A stretch of 64,000 nt of DNA from Cryptosporidium bovis (Eukaryota; Apicomplexa; Conoidasida; Eucoccidiorida; Cryptosporidiidae), in assembly GCA_009768925.2 (NCBI GenBank), contig VHIT02000028.1, forward strand, positions 1 through 64,000. Direction: 5' to 3'. How positions within the stretch are numbered: the stretch's first letter is position 1; every line of letters starts with the position of its first letter. Position numbers and translations under genes: made by a program. The notes below the pieces were generated by a model. That model made no database searches, had not been told where the DNA came from, and saw nothing but the letters and a program-made list of their open reading frames with translations. Of the stretch, positions 46,919-57,492 are shown piece after piece.

Positions 46919-47425
46919 ATGTTTAAGGAAGAATCATCAACTATTTCAGCTAGTAAATACTCAGAAAATAGACTGTCTGATATTCAAACAATTTTTCATT
47001 TGTTTGACAAAGACAAGGATGGTAGTATAAGCGGGTCCGACTTGTTTGAAACATTCAAATCCATTGGTCTTGATATTCCACCACAACAAATAGATATTTT
47101 GCTAGGTGAAATAAAAGGAAGAGCAAGTACTGGATTGAAACAAGAGCCAATATTAACAAATACGATTGACTGTGCAACGTTTTCAGGATTTATTTCTAGA
47201 CAACTTGATTCAGCACCACTAAAAGAACAATTGAAGGAAACATTTTCACTATTAGATATTGATGGTGATGGCTTCATTACACCAGAATGCCTCTCTGAGG
47301 TTTGCACAAAGCTAGGTGTGTCACTTACAGATCAAGATGCAAGGCAATTAATGGTACAATCAGATGGACAAGCAAGAGCTGACTATAATAAATTCGTAAA
47401 GCTGATGCAGTTGTCAAAAAATTAA
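46919..47425 (+). CDS. Calmodulin-like EF-hand protein
   Basis: This 168-aa protein is organised as two EF-hand pairs. Loop 1 is intact (DKDKDGSISGSD, about 37-48), as is loop 3 (DIDGDGFITPEC, about 114-125). Loops 2 and 4 are degenerate (SDGQARADYNKF in the fourth). IQTIFHLFDKD and LKETFSLLDID are typical EF-hand helices. With two working sites it resembles calmodulin-like proteins, centrins or myosin light chains. The short acidic N-terminal extension and lack of a fatty-acylation motif do not discriminate further. Confidence 0.8.
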   Translation: MFKEESSTISASKYSENRLSDIQTIFHLFDKDKDGSISGSDLFETFKSIGLDIPPQQIDILLGEIKGRASTGLKQEPILTNTIDCATFSGFISRQLDSAPLKEQLKETFSLLDIDGDGFITPECLSEVCTKLGVSLTDQDARQLMVQSDGQARADYNKFVKLMQLSKN

Positions 47426-47553
47426 ATATAATGTAAAACTAATAATTAGATAATAACTATCTTTGTGTGGCAAAAATGCATTTCCCACACTTATTTTTCT
47501 AACTTAGGCAAATAAAAGATACTTTAATTTGCTCCTATTTCATTATTACTAAA

Positions 47554-50500
47554 ATGAGAATTTATTATCTTAAAAAAAACGAAATAATTAAATTAAGTAA
47601 TGTTTTTAAAAAAAATGTTCTTTCTATTCTTATTGTCATGTTACTATTGTTAATAGTTACGTTTGTCTTGGGATTATTAATAAATATAGAATTCAAAAAT
47701 TTTTGGTTAAATTATAATATTTTATTTAATAGTATACTTGAAAGAACAAGATCATATTATATTGGGTTCAATGACGGCCTATTACAATTTCATACCTGTA
47801 GTGAGATTTTAAGTCCATATGTTGAAAAGAAAATGCTGAATTATATTCAAGAACTTGAGAATATAATTTCGTCTTTTCCATTTTCATTTTGTTTAAACAT
47901 GTTCAACTTAAATCCTATGCTTGGGGGTATTAATACACTATACTATAAAAAAAAAAACATTAGTTATTTTTTCAAACAACTATCTAGTTTTGGTAGTGTA
48001 ATAGATGATATTGACAAATGCCTAAGCAATATTCTACCTTATACTCTAGCACAACAATCAATATTTCTGAGACAGCCGATAATTGATTCAAAGAAACAAC
48101 TATGGTCTATTCACCAAAAAATGATAAATTATACTATTGACGTCGGTGAATCAGAAAATAATCTAACATTTGGGCCAGATTCTTCAATTTGTGACCATTT
48201 TTTATCAGTAGATTTGGAAGGTGGCCCAACTATAACAGGTGTAGTTTTGAACGAATCGTACTATCAAGCACCACTCTTTTATGTAAATAATATAGAATTA
48301 AAAAAAGTTAGTATTTTAAATCATATAATGAATATAAATGAAGGAAACACCGACTCAACCGAGAGTTTAGAAGACATTTTATCAGAATACGGCATATCCA
48401 ATAATAAAAGAAAGTTATATTCACTGGACTTTAATAAAATTCAATTTGAAAAAGTTAAAAAAACAAAAAATAATTCCTTTATTAACAAAGACAATGATAA
48501 AAGCACAAACCAAGACCATTATTCATTTTTTGTGCAAAATAAATACACAAATCCGAATATTGGCTATACAGAAACTAAATTAAATCTTGTTAATAATTCA
48601 TTCGAAACCAATATTGTAAATGGTGATATTAATGGCGACAAAATGAAATCAAATACCCTTGAAAATGACAAAGGAAATACGAACTCAATATTCACAGGAA
48701 TGAGAACAATTTATTTGCCGACATCACAAGTATTAAGTAATATTCAGGTATTTACAATAGGTATGAAAGAAATACAAAGAAATTCAAAATTAAAGATAAA
48801 TAATAATATCAAAAAAATAAAGATATTCTCGTTTTTCATTTTATTAGCTACATCTGTTATCACAATACTTATATTTATCCCATTAACATTAGTTGAAAGG
48901 GAGAAAAGGGAAAAAATATTCAAAGCACATGGTTATATTGTCGAGCAGAGATATAAATACTACAAAAATAAATATACTGAAGATGTTAAATATTCAATTG
49001 AAATACTTAACCTCATTTTATTTATTCATGTGGTCGATATTTGCCTCATATCTATGGATAACATTAAAAAATTAGACAAACACTCAAAGAATGGAATCAA
49101 ATGTAAGGTATTTCTCGAAATTGAATTGATTTGTGAACAATTGAATAATATACTAAAACATAACATTCACTCACTCTGGGAAATAGCATTTTTCTCAAGA
49201 TTTGTGAATTCATTTAATAATAAAAAGCTGTTTAGGCAAAAAAATGATTTAAAATCTTTACATATGAATTTCAACCTATTCATAGAGTTAATAATCACTT
49301 TGTTGCCATTAAAATATCCTAAAATAAATTTCAAATTCTCACAAAAAATACTATCCAATGAATTGATTGTTACCGAGTTTACTAATATTATCAATTCATA
49401 CCTAATTATTGCAACACTAATATTTTCAATTGATCAAATCATAGGTGGAATAAAGAATGTTTTAATTGAAATAAAAGAAGAAAAATTACAAATAAAAATA
49501 AGTATTGAAGGTAATAAGTTGTCCAATATATTTCAGAGAAAAGATACGAAGGTAACAAAAATAGTGGATATGGCAAGAAATTATATTTTATCTTTTGGCT
49601 CTAAAAAAATAATAGAAAGAAGGATTGAAACTGAGATTATAAGAAATGACCTGTTTGAGGAATTAATTAAATCATCTCATATTCAACATACATTAATTTT
49701 TGATGGAAACGAAATTATCGCAGAAATCCACGGAATATATGGAAATGGGTATATATCCACAATCAAAACAAGTCAAAATGAGGAAACCAAAATACAGAAA
49801 CAAGAAACTATGTTTATTTTACTCTCTAATAGCAATAACTCACACCATCAAACAATTAGTGAAGTATTGATGAATATTTGTGGAGTTGAATTTGACAGTA
49901 TAAATAAAATGTTGCATTTTTTTTCCGGAGTACAATCTAGAACCTTTGTTATATTTGCTGAAAAAAGTTTTATAAATCTAGATAAAGACTTAAACAAAAT
50001 ATTGGAAACTAGTAAATTCAAACCATTAATTTATATATATTGGTTTGAGCCTGTATCATCAAACAAGAAATTGAAACAAAATGAATACGAATATATTTTA
50101 ATTAATAAGCAAAAAATTGGAGTTTACCAAAAGTGTAATAATATCATGGATTCAAAACAGGTAAATTCGTTTTTAATCAAATCAGTAACTATACATAAAA
50201 TCAGAGCAATTATAGAAAGTCATTCAATCAAACCCAATGAATTAAAAGCAAAGTACTTGACAAAAAAAATGATTTATAAAATACTATTAATATTTTATAC
50301 GCATAATGAATCTAAATATAATCACCTCGCTAAATACATATTATTATCTGAATCAAATAATCCTTCAATTAACAATACAACTGTAATGGAACTCAAATCA
50401 CCAAATAGTTATTTTAGACTTTATAAAAGGGGTGTGCCAATAAACACTCTCAAAAGGATTTATATATTTCATCTGATGCCGATTTATAATTTCGTAATAC

Positions 50501-51608
50501 CAAATTTTAAGAAAATTAAAATCGATTTACAAAATAAACTATCCAACAATGATTTAGGCCAAGTTAAAGCCAGTGAAATAGCTTCTGCAATTTCAGATTT
50601 ATTTAAACTAATTTTTACGGATAATTTTGAGTATGAGACTGTAGAATTATTAATGGAATTATGGGATTTCACTGCTAATTTACACGAAAACAGTTATGAA
50701 TATCTTCCTTTTTTTAGTTCACACTTAGTTTTGCATTGCAATATTTTTCTTGGAACGTTTATTAAAAACTCCGGACACTTTACAAAAGAAATACTAAAGA
50801 CGAAAGATATAACTGTTTCATTAATTATTTGCTTTATGGTAGTTCCACTTTGCAAACTTGGTATATCATCAGAAGTCCTTACATTCGCAAATTCACCAGT
50901 GTCTTTATATGCGAACGAAATTGCAACCATAGAAAATTACGTCTGCAAGTCAATAATTAATATTTTGGAATTACCAAGATTCTCAAAATTGTTTGATTCA
51001 CCCAAGGTAAGTAAAAATATCACCAAAAGTTAGAATAACTTTTATAATGTTTAGGAATGCAAGGAACTAATATTATTTATGATATTGTCTTTAAATTCTA
51101 GAATTTCCACTGATATCCAAAATGCTATTTATGAGAGAACTCATGATATAAAAAGATTGTATTTTCCACAAGTCGCAAACTCGATGATTGCTAATTATAC
51201 TAATAACATCGAAAGGGTATTTATTGTGGCAATATTTAATCTAAGTAAGTTAATATAGTTTAATTGTAGGCACAAATATTAATTTATAAAGTTATTTATG
51301 GCCAAGCCGTTTTTACAAAAAATGATTCAATTGATTGGGTAAGAAGATGGGTCAAACAAAAATACTGGGAGGGAGAATTTGAAAAGTCATTTATAAGTTA
51401 TTCTAATAAAAAGAATAACAGAAAATATCCAATACGTTACTCAGACGGAGTCGACTTGTTTACCTCCCATATTTCAGGTTGGTTGAATATACTCAAAAAA
51501 TTGTCACCAGACCAAGAAATTATTAAATTCATCGATAAAATAATTGTTATGTCTGATATAAATATGAATGAATGGAAAATGAGCCTGAATGGATTATGGG
51601 ATATTTAG
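47554..51608 (+). CDS. Two-helix sensor protein with degenerate histidine kinase-like and phosphodiesterase domains (3 exons)
   Basis: Exons are 47554-51006, 51055-51216 and 51270-51608, with 48- and 53-nt introns in phase 0; the product is 1317 aa. TM1 lies at about 22-45 and TM2 at about 425-447, enclosing a 380-residue outer domain. Residues 450-690 vaguely follow a histidine-kinase layout, and about 735-880 a receiver-like one; both are weak. Residues 1010-1317 align with class I cyclic-nucleotide phosphodiesterases: SPVSLYANEIATIENYVCKS matches PDE SPLALLYNDxSVLENHH. The metal-site HDxDH is replaced (PLCKLGIS, 1098-1105), YHNxxHA by YEYLPFF, and the TDM aspartate by LSLNSR. I infer a pseudo-PDE sensor. 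Confidence 0.7.
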
Positions 51609-51657
51609 ACCTAATGATTTTATACATTTTAAAAAAGTGATAGGACTGTTACCACAA

Positions 51658-53457
51658 CTATCTTATTTCTATATCAAATATTGATGTGATTAAAAGAATA
51701 ATATCGTCATGAAATTTCATATAAGAATCATTAATAAATTTTGGAAGGGAGTCATGTAAAACATCGTTCTTTAATGATAAATCATGCTTACTTGTGTTGT
51801 ATTCCTTTTGATTGTTTATTTTTTTAATTATTTCCTTGGTCTCAATAAATAATAAATCAAGAAAACTCATTGTAAGATCGACAATAAACGTCGAAATTGA
51901 TATAAAAGGGCATAACCTCAATTCGTTTATAATATGGATGAATTCGTTATGCAGTACTTCAAATGGTTTGATATTCTTACTTAAACTGTGTTTTTCAAGA
52001 TTATCAGTGTACTCCTTCATTTCATAAACAAATATCTCAAGAGAATATTCAAGCAATTTTCTGTAATACTCGATCACGTAGTTCTCAAAAAGAGGTAGTA
52101 TTGCTAGTTGAATAGATCGTGAAAATGAAAAGGTGTTCACAATGTGCATATATATTCGATAGCAAGAATTTGTAGTAATAGGTATTGACTTTAAATTGAA
52201 CAATGCAATATAAATAGTTTTTATGGGAAGCCCGAGTGTCTGATTAATTCTAGTATTCTTACAAATCGAATTTTTGAATGATTCATAATGTACCAGAGTC
52301 ATTGATTTTTTACATATTTGTGTAAACCAAAAAACATAACAATTCAGCCAATAATTTGAAAGCACTGAATTCTGACATTTTGAAAAAATTGAATTGAATA
52401 TTGATATTGTCAAAACCAATTGTGAACTGAAAATGTTAACTGCTGAATCAAGTGAAGCAAAATTATTTACACCTATTAAAGTTTGAGCCTTATAAATATA
52501 GTGAGAATTTATATACTCGCTTCTAGAATCAAGAAATATCCTTCCCAAAGTACATTCTGTATATAGTCCATTTTTATTGTTTTGTAATTGTTTGTACAAA
52601 ATATCTGTACTGAATAGATTGCTATTATTTTCACTTAGGTAAATTAGCCTTCTCAATTGTCCGATAGTTTCAACAGCGTTTATAAGTGAAAGTCTATTAG
52701 AATTTAATTTATATTTTAGTGACTTATAGAATCTGGAGATTTCTATCTCGAGGTTTACTTTCACTTTTTTTATAATTGAATTGGCGATGTTATTCCCTGA
52801 ACCCCCAATTAAACTGTTATTTGGTATTGAAAATATGGAAGCCTCCAAAATCTTTATTGTAGATTTTCCATATTCAAGTGCATTTAGGGCGTCATCCATC
52901 ATGTTGGATTGGATAAATGCTTCAACTAAGCTCGGTAATTCTGTTAACTCCGCAATTTTAGGAACTATATTTTTCAGTTTAATCAATCCTTTATAAACCA
53001 TTAATCTATCCGTAATCAACCCTCTGTTATATGAAAGATTCTCCATAATATTTGAAGTATACAAAGGTGTGTTTTTGTAGGAATTTTCAAAATCTGAAAA
53101 ATTATGCCTTACTTTGAAAATTGTTTCTTTGTTATTATTTATTATCTTACTAGAGTTTTTAAGTGATGCCCTCTGCAAAGTGTCTTTCAACTTTTGCGAT
53201 TCAATATTAAGTGATGAATATTCCGAAAGGAGATTGCTAGGGTAATCCGATGAAATTAAATGTAATATATAACTTCTTCCTTCTAAATTTTCCACTTTTT
53301 GGTTGGTACCTCCTTTTGAAAGTGCCTCATTATGTTTTGTAACTATTGAGCTCTTGTAATCTTGTGTGCATGTTAGTATTTCTCCTATTTTTGAGCATTC
53401 ATCGATATATAGATGTTTTTGTAATAAGTTAACGAATTCTAAATCATATTTATTCAT
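51658..53457 (-). CDS. COG8: COG complex subunit 8-like
   Basis: This 599-aa, almost entirely helical protein contains TELPSLVEAFIQSNMMDDAL followed by NALEYGKS (about 170-200). That resembles the COG8 (Dor1) motif LxLPxLMxxCxRNGxYxEALxLxxYV. An N-terminal coiled-coil region precedes it (SSLNIESQKLKDTLQRAS). COG8 bridges the two lobes of the COG tether that recycles Golgi vesicles. Length fits human COG8 (612 aa). Another CATCHR-family tether subunit is the main alternative. It is transcribed divergently from the next gene across 78 bp. Confidence 0.65.
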   Translation of the reverse strand: MNKYDLEFVNLLQKHLYIDECSKIGEILTCTQDYKSSIVTKHNEALSKGGTNQKVENLEGRSYILHLISSDYPSNLLSEYSSLNIESQKLKDTLQRASLKNSSKIINNNKETIFKVRHNFSDFENSYKNTPLYTSNIMENLSYNRGLITDRLMVYKGLIKLKNIVPKIAELTELPSLVEAFIQSNMMDDALNALEYGKSTIKILEASIFSIPNNSLIGGSGNNIANSIIKKVKVNLEIEISRFYKSLKYKLNSNRLSLINAVETIGQLRRLIYLSENNSNLFSTDILYKQLQNNKNGLYTECTLGRIFLDSRSEYINSHYIYKAQTLIGVNNFASLDSAVNIFSSQLVLTISIFNSIFSKCQNSVLSNYWLNCYVFWFTQICKKSMTLVHYESFKNSICKNTRINQTLGLPIKTIYIALFNLKSIPITTNSCYRIYMHIVNTFSFSRSIQLAILPLFENYVIEYYRKLLEYSLEIFVYEMKEYTDNLEKHSLSKNIKPFEVLHNEFIHIINELRLCPFISISTFIVDLTMSFLDLLFIETKEIIKKINNQKEYNTSKHDLSLKNDVLHDSLPKFINDSYMKFHDDIILLITSIFDIEIR

Positions 53458-53535
53458 TTTTATAATTTGCTTTATTAATATTTAAAATCCCGCCAGGCAC
53501 TTGAATTACTATTGCTATTCTATATTTTAAAAAAG

Positions 53536-54654
53536 ATGCACAATTCTGAAGAAATAGTCACAAAGTTTGGTCATCCAATATTAAGAAATAGAATCATTCA
53601 GTTACTTGGTTTCGTTCCTTTAGATCAATCTTCAGTTACACTTTTATCAAATTTAATTGAAAACGGTTGGGAGACTATTCATGATTTTGATGGATTCCAC
53701 TATAAAATATATTTCCCAAACAATCCCGGATCATTCACTACAACAAATCTGGATCGCCTTGAAAACTTGTTTACTAGTCACGAAAATACTGATGTAACTA
53801 ATATAAACTCTAATGATGAAACTATTATGATTATTGAGGTTTACCATGAAAATATAAATCAGTTTTGGAACGATGGATTTCAACTTATTCAATATTACAA
53901 GAACATTGTAAATATTGATATAAATTTTGTTGAGAGTAGTGAAGTATATAGTGACCACATCAAAATCTATGTTCCGAGAAAACTCTCCTTAAAGATATAT
54001 TATGGATACCCAAAAGTTTTGAGGACACCAGCCTTTTTTGCATTTGAAATGCTTACGTGTGCAATTAGGAATTTATTATATTGTGCAAATATATTAAACT
54101 CAATAAGATATATCTCCTACTTCTGGGACAACAGGGATGTGAATGAGGGTTGTTCTCTCGGGATCGACAGCTACATATTTTTCGAAACATCTGATTTCTC
54201 CGGCAAAAAACTACATACATACTACCCTAACACATCCAACGAGGATTCAAACATTCTAATTGCGCTGGAACTGTTTAATCAATTCATTAATGAGGGTATT
54301 TTAACTAACAACTTTCTTCAAGAACTCGCTATTTCAATCAATCAATTTGACTACATCGGAAAAAAAAACGATAAAATAATGTTTTTCCTCTCAAAATCAA
54401 TTCCAAAGAACGTAAATGAAATAGAGGAACTAATTATATCTGACAAAAAAGAAAATAACTTGTTTTTAATTATTACTGTTCCTGTTTCTTGGTTACATTC
54501 AACAAATGATTCGAAGAAGCTATTTCTAGCTGCATTCATATCTACTATAAATAATTTGATATATCAAATAATTCCACAATGTAAATGTCTGCTAAGATGT
54601 GGATTGAGAAAAAATATAATGGAGCTTACTAGCCAGGAATCCAAGGGGTACTGA
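53536..54654 (+). CDS. Unknown 372-aa soluble protein
   Basis: I do not recognise this protein. It looks like a folded alpha/beta protein without low complexity: FGHPILRNRIIQLLGFVPLD and ENGWETIHDFDGFHYKIYFP near the start, and IFLSKSIP and NLFLIITVPVSWLHSTNDSK later. There are no membrane helices, no signal peptide and no cysteine motif. The C-terminus ends in polar LTSQESKGY. The frame extends upstream only to a TTG, so the ATG at 53536 is used. The dense hydrophobic core and good length argue that it is real and conserved. Confidence 0.7.
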   Translation: MHNSEEIVTKFGHPILRNRIIQLLGFVPLDQSSVTLLSNLIENGWETIHDFDGFHYKIYFPNNPGSFTTTNLDRLENLFTSHENTDVTNINSNDETIMIIEVYHENINQFWNDGFQLIQYYKNIVNIDINFVESSEVYSDHIKIYVPRKLSLKIYYGYPKVLRTPAFFAFEMLTCAIRNLLYCANILNSIRYISYFWDNRDVNEGCSLGIDSYIFFETSDFSGKKLHTYYPNTSNEDSNILIALELFNQFINEGILTNNFLQELAISINQFDYIGKKNDKIMFFLSKSIPKNVNEIEELIISDKKENNLFLIITVPVSWLHSTNDSKKLFLAAFISTINNLIYQIIPQCKCLLRCGLRKNIMELTSQESKGY

Positions 54655-54889
54655 AAACCAACATTACTTTTAAATGTGCTTATGTAATCCAGCCGCCTAA
54701 TTGCCACATTCGTTTTGACCTCAGTGCCGCTATAAGTTGGTATAATATAAGATAACTTGTATTGTAATCAAAATTGAGGATTACTTTCAATCCTTTCCTT
54801 CAGGAAAGTAAGGCCATTCATTCACTTAAACGTATATATGTATAGGTACTTATATAAATACTCACATTGATATATAAAATTTTGCTATT

Positions 54890-57208
54890 ATGGTTGGATC
54901 AGACTCCCCAATAGGGCAAAGACTGCGAATTCGCATTAAGGCAGAAAGTAGAGATGATGATGAAAACACCAAAAATAAAAGGAGAAAGGAGAGCATTTCT
55001 TCTATTAATAGAAGTTCCGACAATATTTTAGAAGAATCAAGGGCTGCTCTCCTGTTAGAATGCAATTCACCTTCTCTTCGAAGAGTTGATAAAGCAGAGG
55101 TTTTAAATGTAAAAGTTAGTGATTGTAATTGTGCTAGAGAAGATTCAGTCGAAATTATGTCTGAAGCCTCAATCGAAAGTCAGGAAGTACAGGAATATGT
55201 AGATAGTATTGAACTGCAAGCGAAAAAACTAATAGATAGAAATGATAAAACTAAACTAGATAAACAGGATTACAGGCAAGTGGACACAGTAAAGGCCGTT
55301 ACTGGAAACAGTGAGAATATTGTCTCAAACGAAACTCCAAATGCTGAATTTGCCATATTGGATGAAGAAAATAAAGCCACACATACTTATCAAGAAGGAA
55401 GGAGTGAAGCTAATTCTCAAACAAATAATACCCCAGTTTTTATTCCACCCCAGCCGATCCAAATTGCCCCAAACGTTATCCAACAACCTCCTAAAACTTT
55501 TGCTCATTCTCTGTTACTTTCGAAAGAGAAGTTCTCAACAAGATCATTCTATCCAAATGATCCAAATTCAAATTCAAGTTATTTACAAGATATAAAACCG
55601 GTTCCAGAGTCAATAAAACGACTTTATTTCCCCGATGAATCCACTAACATAAATGAACCAGACTTTGAAGTCAACATGGAAGAAATCAGCCAAAAAATAC
55701 CCATTATTGTTCCTTCATGTTCAAGTTGGTTTGATATGGACTTTGTACACCCTATTGAACTTGATTTGTTATACCCTGTTTTCAAGAACGAAATAGAGAA
55801 TAAGTCCGATGATAAAATTGAAAGTAACTCTAGTGATGGGTTTTCAAATATCCCAGATAAAAATAATGATTCAGTTTTGTCAAATGAGAAAATTTCGGAA
55901 TACAAAATGATCAGAAACGAAATAATTAATTTGTATAGAGAGATGCCCAGGCAATACTTGTCAGTAACCGAGTGCAGAAGGCGAATATCGTTTACAGGCG
56001 ATGTCTCATTTTTACTAAGACTACATTCATATCTTGAATTCTGGGGTTTAATAAATTTTCAAGCGGATATTAGAACCTTGCCTCCAAAGGTAAGGAAGCT
56101 CCGTGATTACAGGCTTGAAGACTTTAAAACAAAATATAACGAAAAGAAGCCTTGCTTTTTCACCTCAAAGATAGACGAAGAAACCATAAACAATCCATTT
56201 ATGAATACATTAGTTGTACAATGTATTTCATGCAATAAGCCGTGCATTTATTCTTATTATATTTTACGTGCAGGGATTGTTAATGGAATGTCAGTAGCTG
56301 TGTTGGATCGTTGTGTTTGGTGCATTAGATGTTATTCGGAAGGTCGCTATCCACCTATTCTACATGCTGGCCATTTTATCAAAGTTGATATCCCAGTAAT
56401 TTCGTCTGTAAACGGCCCAGAACACTCTCTGAAAGCCGGACTATTAGGTGTCGCAACATGGTCTCAAGAGGAGGTACAAAAGCTAATCGAGGGTATTGAA
56501 TATTATGGTGATGATTGGGACGCTGTTTCATATCATGTCGGAAATAAGAGAACCCCACAGGAATGTGTTGCGTATTTCATTCAACTTCCTATAGAAGAGC
56601 CATTCATGAGGAACGTTAACCCTTCAACTCATACTAAGCTTTCATTCCCATTTATGGATGTAAGTAACCCGCTGATGACTCAAATTGCTCTTATTGCATC
56701 GGTTGTAAATCCAGTGGTAGCGGCATCTGCGGCTAAATCTGCACTTGATAAGATATTGGAAATAGAAGGCTATAAAACTTGCAATAACATTAATGAAACA
56801 GAATTTGGTACTGATGTTTTGAGTAACCCCACTTCAGATAAAGATAATTCAGGATTTCTCCCACAACTAGTTCCAAGAATTTCCTCTGCGATGTGGCCGA
56901 GCTCTGCACTTTTAGGTGAAAAGGCTGTTCAAGAAGTATGCTCAATAGCACTTGAAAATGCCGCAAAGAGGGCGAAAGATCTCGCCGAATACGAAATGCG
57001 CGAAATGCAGAATATACTACCTAATCTAATTGATAACACAATAAGCAGATTAGAGCTCAAATTGCTGCAGTTCAAACACCTGCAGTCGATGGTAAATGAG
57101 GAGAGAGATATTCTTGAGAAACGCCTTGAGAAGATAAGAACTGAAAACGTTGAAGTGAAGTCAAAATTAAATAACAATGTATGCCAAAATAGCTTGGGTG
57201 ACAACTAA
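54890..57208 (+). CDS. SWI3/SMARCC-like chromatin remodelling subunit (SWIRM + SANT)
   Basis: This 772-aa protein has an acidic, variable first 260 residues. A SWIRM domain follows: IIVPSCSSWFDMD at its start and PRQYLSVTECRRRISFTGDV then LHSYLEFWGLINFQ at its end (SMARCC: PQEYLTSTACRRNLTGDV, AFLEQWGLINYQ). The SWIRM domain is split by an acidic insert. A cysteine-pair zinc region (CISCNKPCIYSYY, CVWCIRCYSEGRYP) comes next. A SANT domain at about 520-570 has ATWSQEEVQKLIEGIEYYGD followed by DWDAVSYHVGNKRTPQECV. A C-terminal coiled coil lies at about 680-760. This is the SWI3/RSC8/SMARCC layout, a scaffold of SWI/SNF complexes. Confidence 0.9.
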   Translation: MVGSDSPIGQRLRIRIKAESRDDDENTKNKRRKESISSINRSSDNILEESRAALLLECNSPSLRRVDKAEVLNVKVSDCNCAREDSVEIMSEASIESQEVQEYVDSIELQAKKLIDRNDKTKLDKQDYRQVDTVKAVTGNSENIVSNETPNAEFAILDEENKATHTYQEGRSEANSQTNNTPVFIPPQPIQIAPNVIQQPPKTFAHSLLLSKEKFSTRSFYPNDPNSNSSYLQDIKPVPESIKRLYFPDESTNINEPDFEVNMEEISQKIPIIVPSCSSWFDMDFVHPIELDLLYPVFKNEIENKSDDKIESNSSDGFSNIPDKNNDSVLSNEKISEYKMIRNEIINLYREMPRQYLSVTECRRRISFTGDVSFLLRLHSYLEFWGLINFQADIRTLPPKVRKLRDYRLEDFKTKYNEKKPCFFTSKIDEETINNPFMNTLVVQCISCNKPCIYSYYILRAGIVNGMSVAVLDRCVWCIRCYSEGRYPPILHAGHFIKVDIPVISSVNGPEHSLKAGLLGVATWSQEEVQKLIEGIEYYGDDWDAVSYHVGNKRTPQECVAYFIQLPIEEPFMRNVNPSTHTKLSFPFMDVSNPLMTQIALIASVVNPVVAASAAKSALDKILEIEGYKTCNNINETEFGTDVLSNPTSDKDNSGFLPQLVPRISSAMWPSSALLGEKAVQEVCSIALENAAKRAKDLAEYEMREMQNILPNLIDNTISRLELKLLQFKHLQSMVNEERDILEKRLEKIRTENVEVKSKLNNNVCQNSLGDN

Positions 57209-57275
57209 TGTTTTTTTTTTTTTGCACTTTATTTTGTAATATATATAGTTTTTTTAAAGGGGACCCCCGTGCAGA

Positions 57276-57360
57276 GCGTAGATGCCCGAGTCGGTCTAAG
57301 GGGCCAGACTTAAGATCTGGTGTACACGTGTACTCCAGGGTTCGAATCCCTGTCTACGCA
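57276..57360 (+). tRNA. tRNA-Leu (anticodon UAA)
   Basis: This 85-nt cloverleaf is intronless. The acceptor stem is GCGTAGA (57276-57282) paired with TCTACGC (57353-57359), with discriminator A. The anticodon arm is CCAGA-CTTAAGA-TCTGG with anticodon TAA at 57311-57313. The long class II variable arm contains GTACACGTGTAC. The T arm is CAGGG-TTCGAAT-CCCTG. A T6 run at 57367-57372 is a good Pol III terminator. The gene is far less A+T-rich than its surroundings. It sits between SWI3 and RNF10. Confidence 0.96.
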
Positions 57361-57366
57361 CGGTTC

Positions 57367-57372
57367 TTTTTT
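57367..57372 (+). terminator. Pol III T6 terminator of tRNA-Leu
   Basis: Six consecutive T residues begin 6 nt after the tRNA discriminator base, the usual Pol III termination signal. Confidence 0.7.
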
Positions 57373-57492
57373 CCAGTATGGGCGGGTGTTCACCATCCTT
57401 CGTGTTTTCGCGGTTTGCACAACCCTTAGAATTGTTTGGTCTTAACTTGGTTCATTAGTAGGGATGACAAGTAAACCTATTTGTGATTTTAA

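Noticed and set aside
51217-51269. Shorter alternative second intron (GTAAGT at 51245) in the PDE-like gene
   Set aside because: It would be only about 25 nt and leads quickly to a stop; the 53-nt intron keeps the frame open to the end.
57208-57429. 73-codon frame running through the tRNA-Leu gene
   Set aside because: The sequence is fully explained by the tRNA; the frame is incidental.
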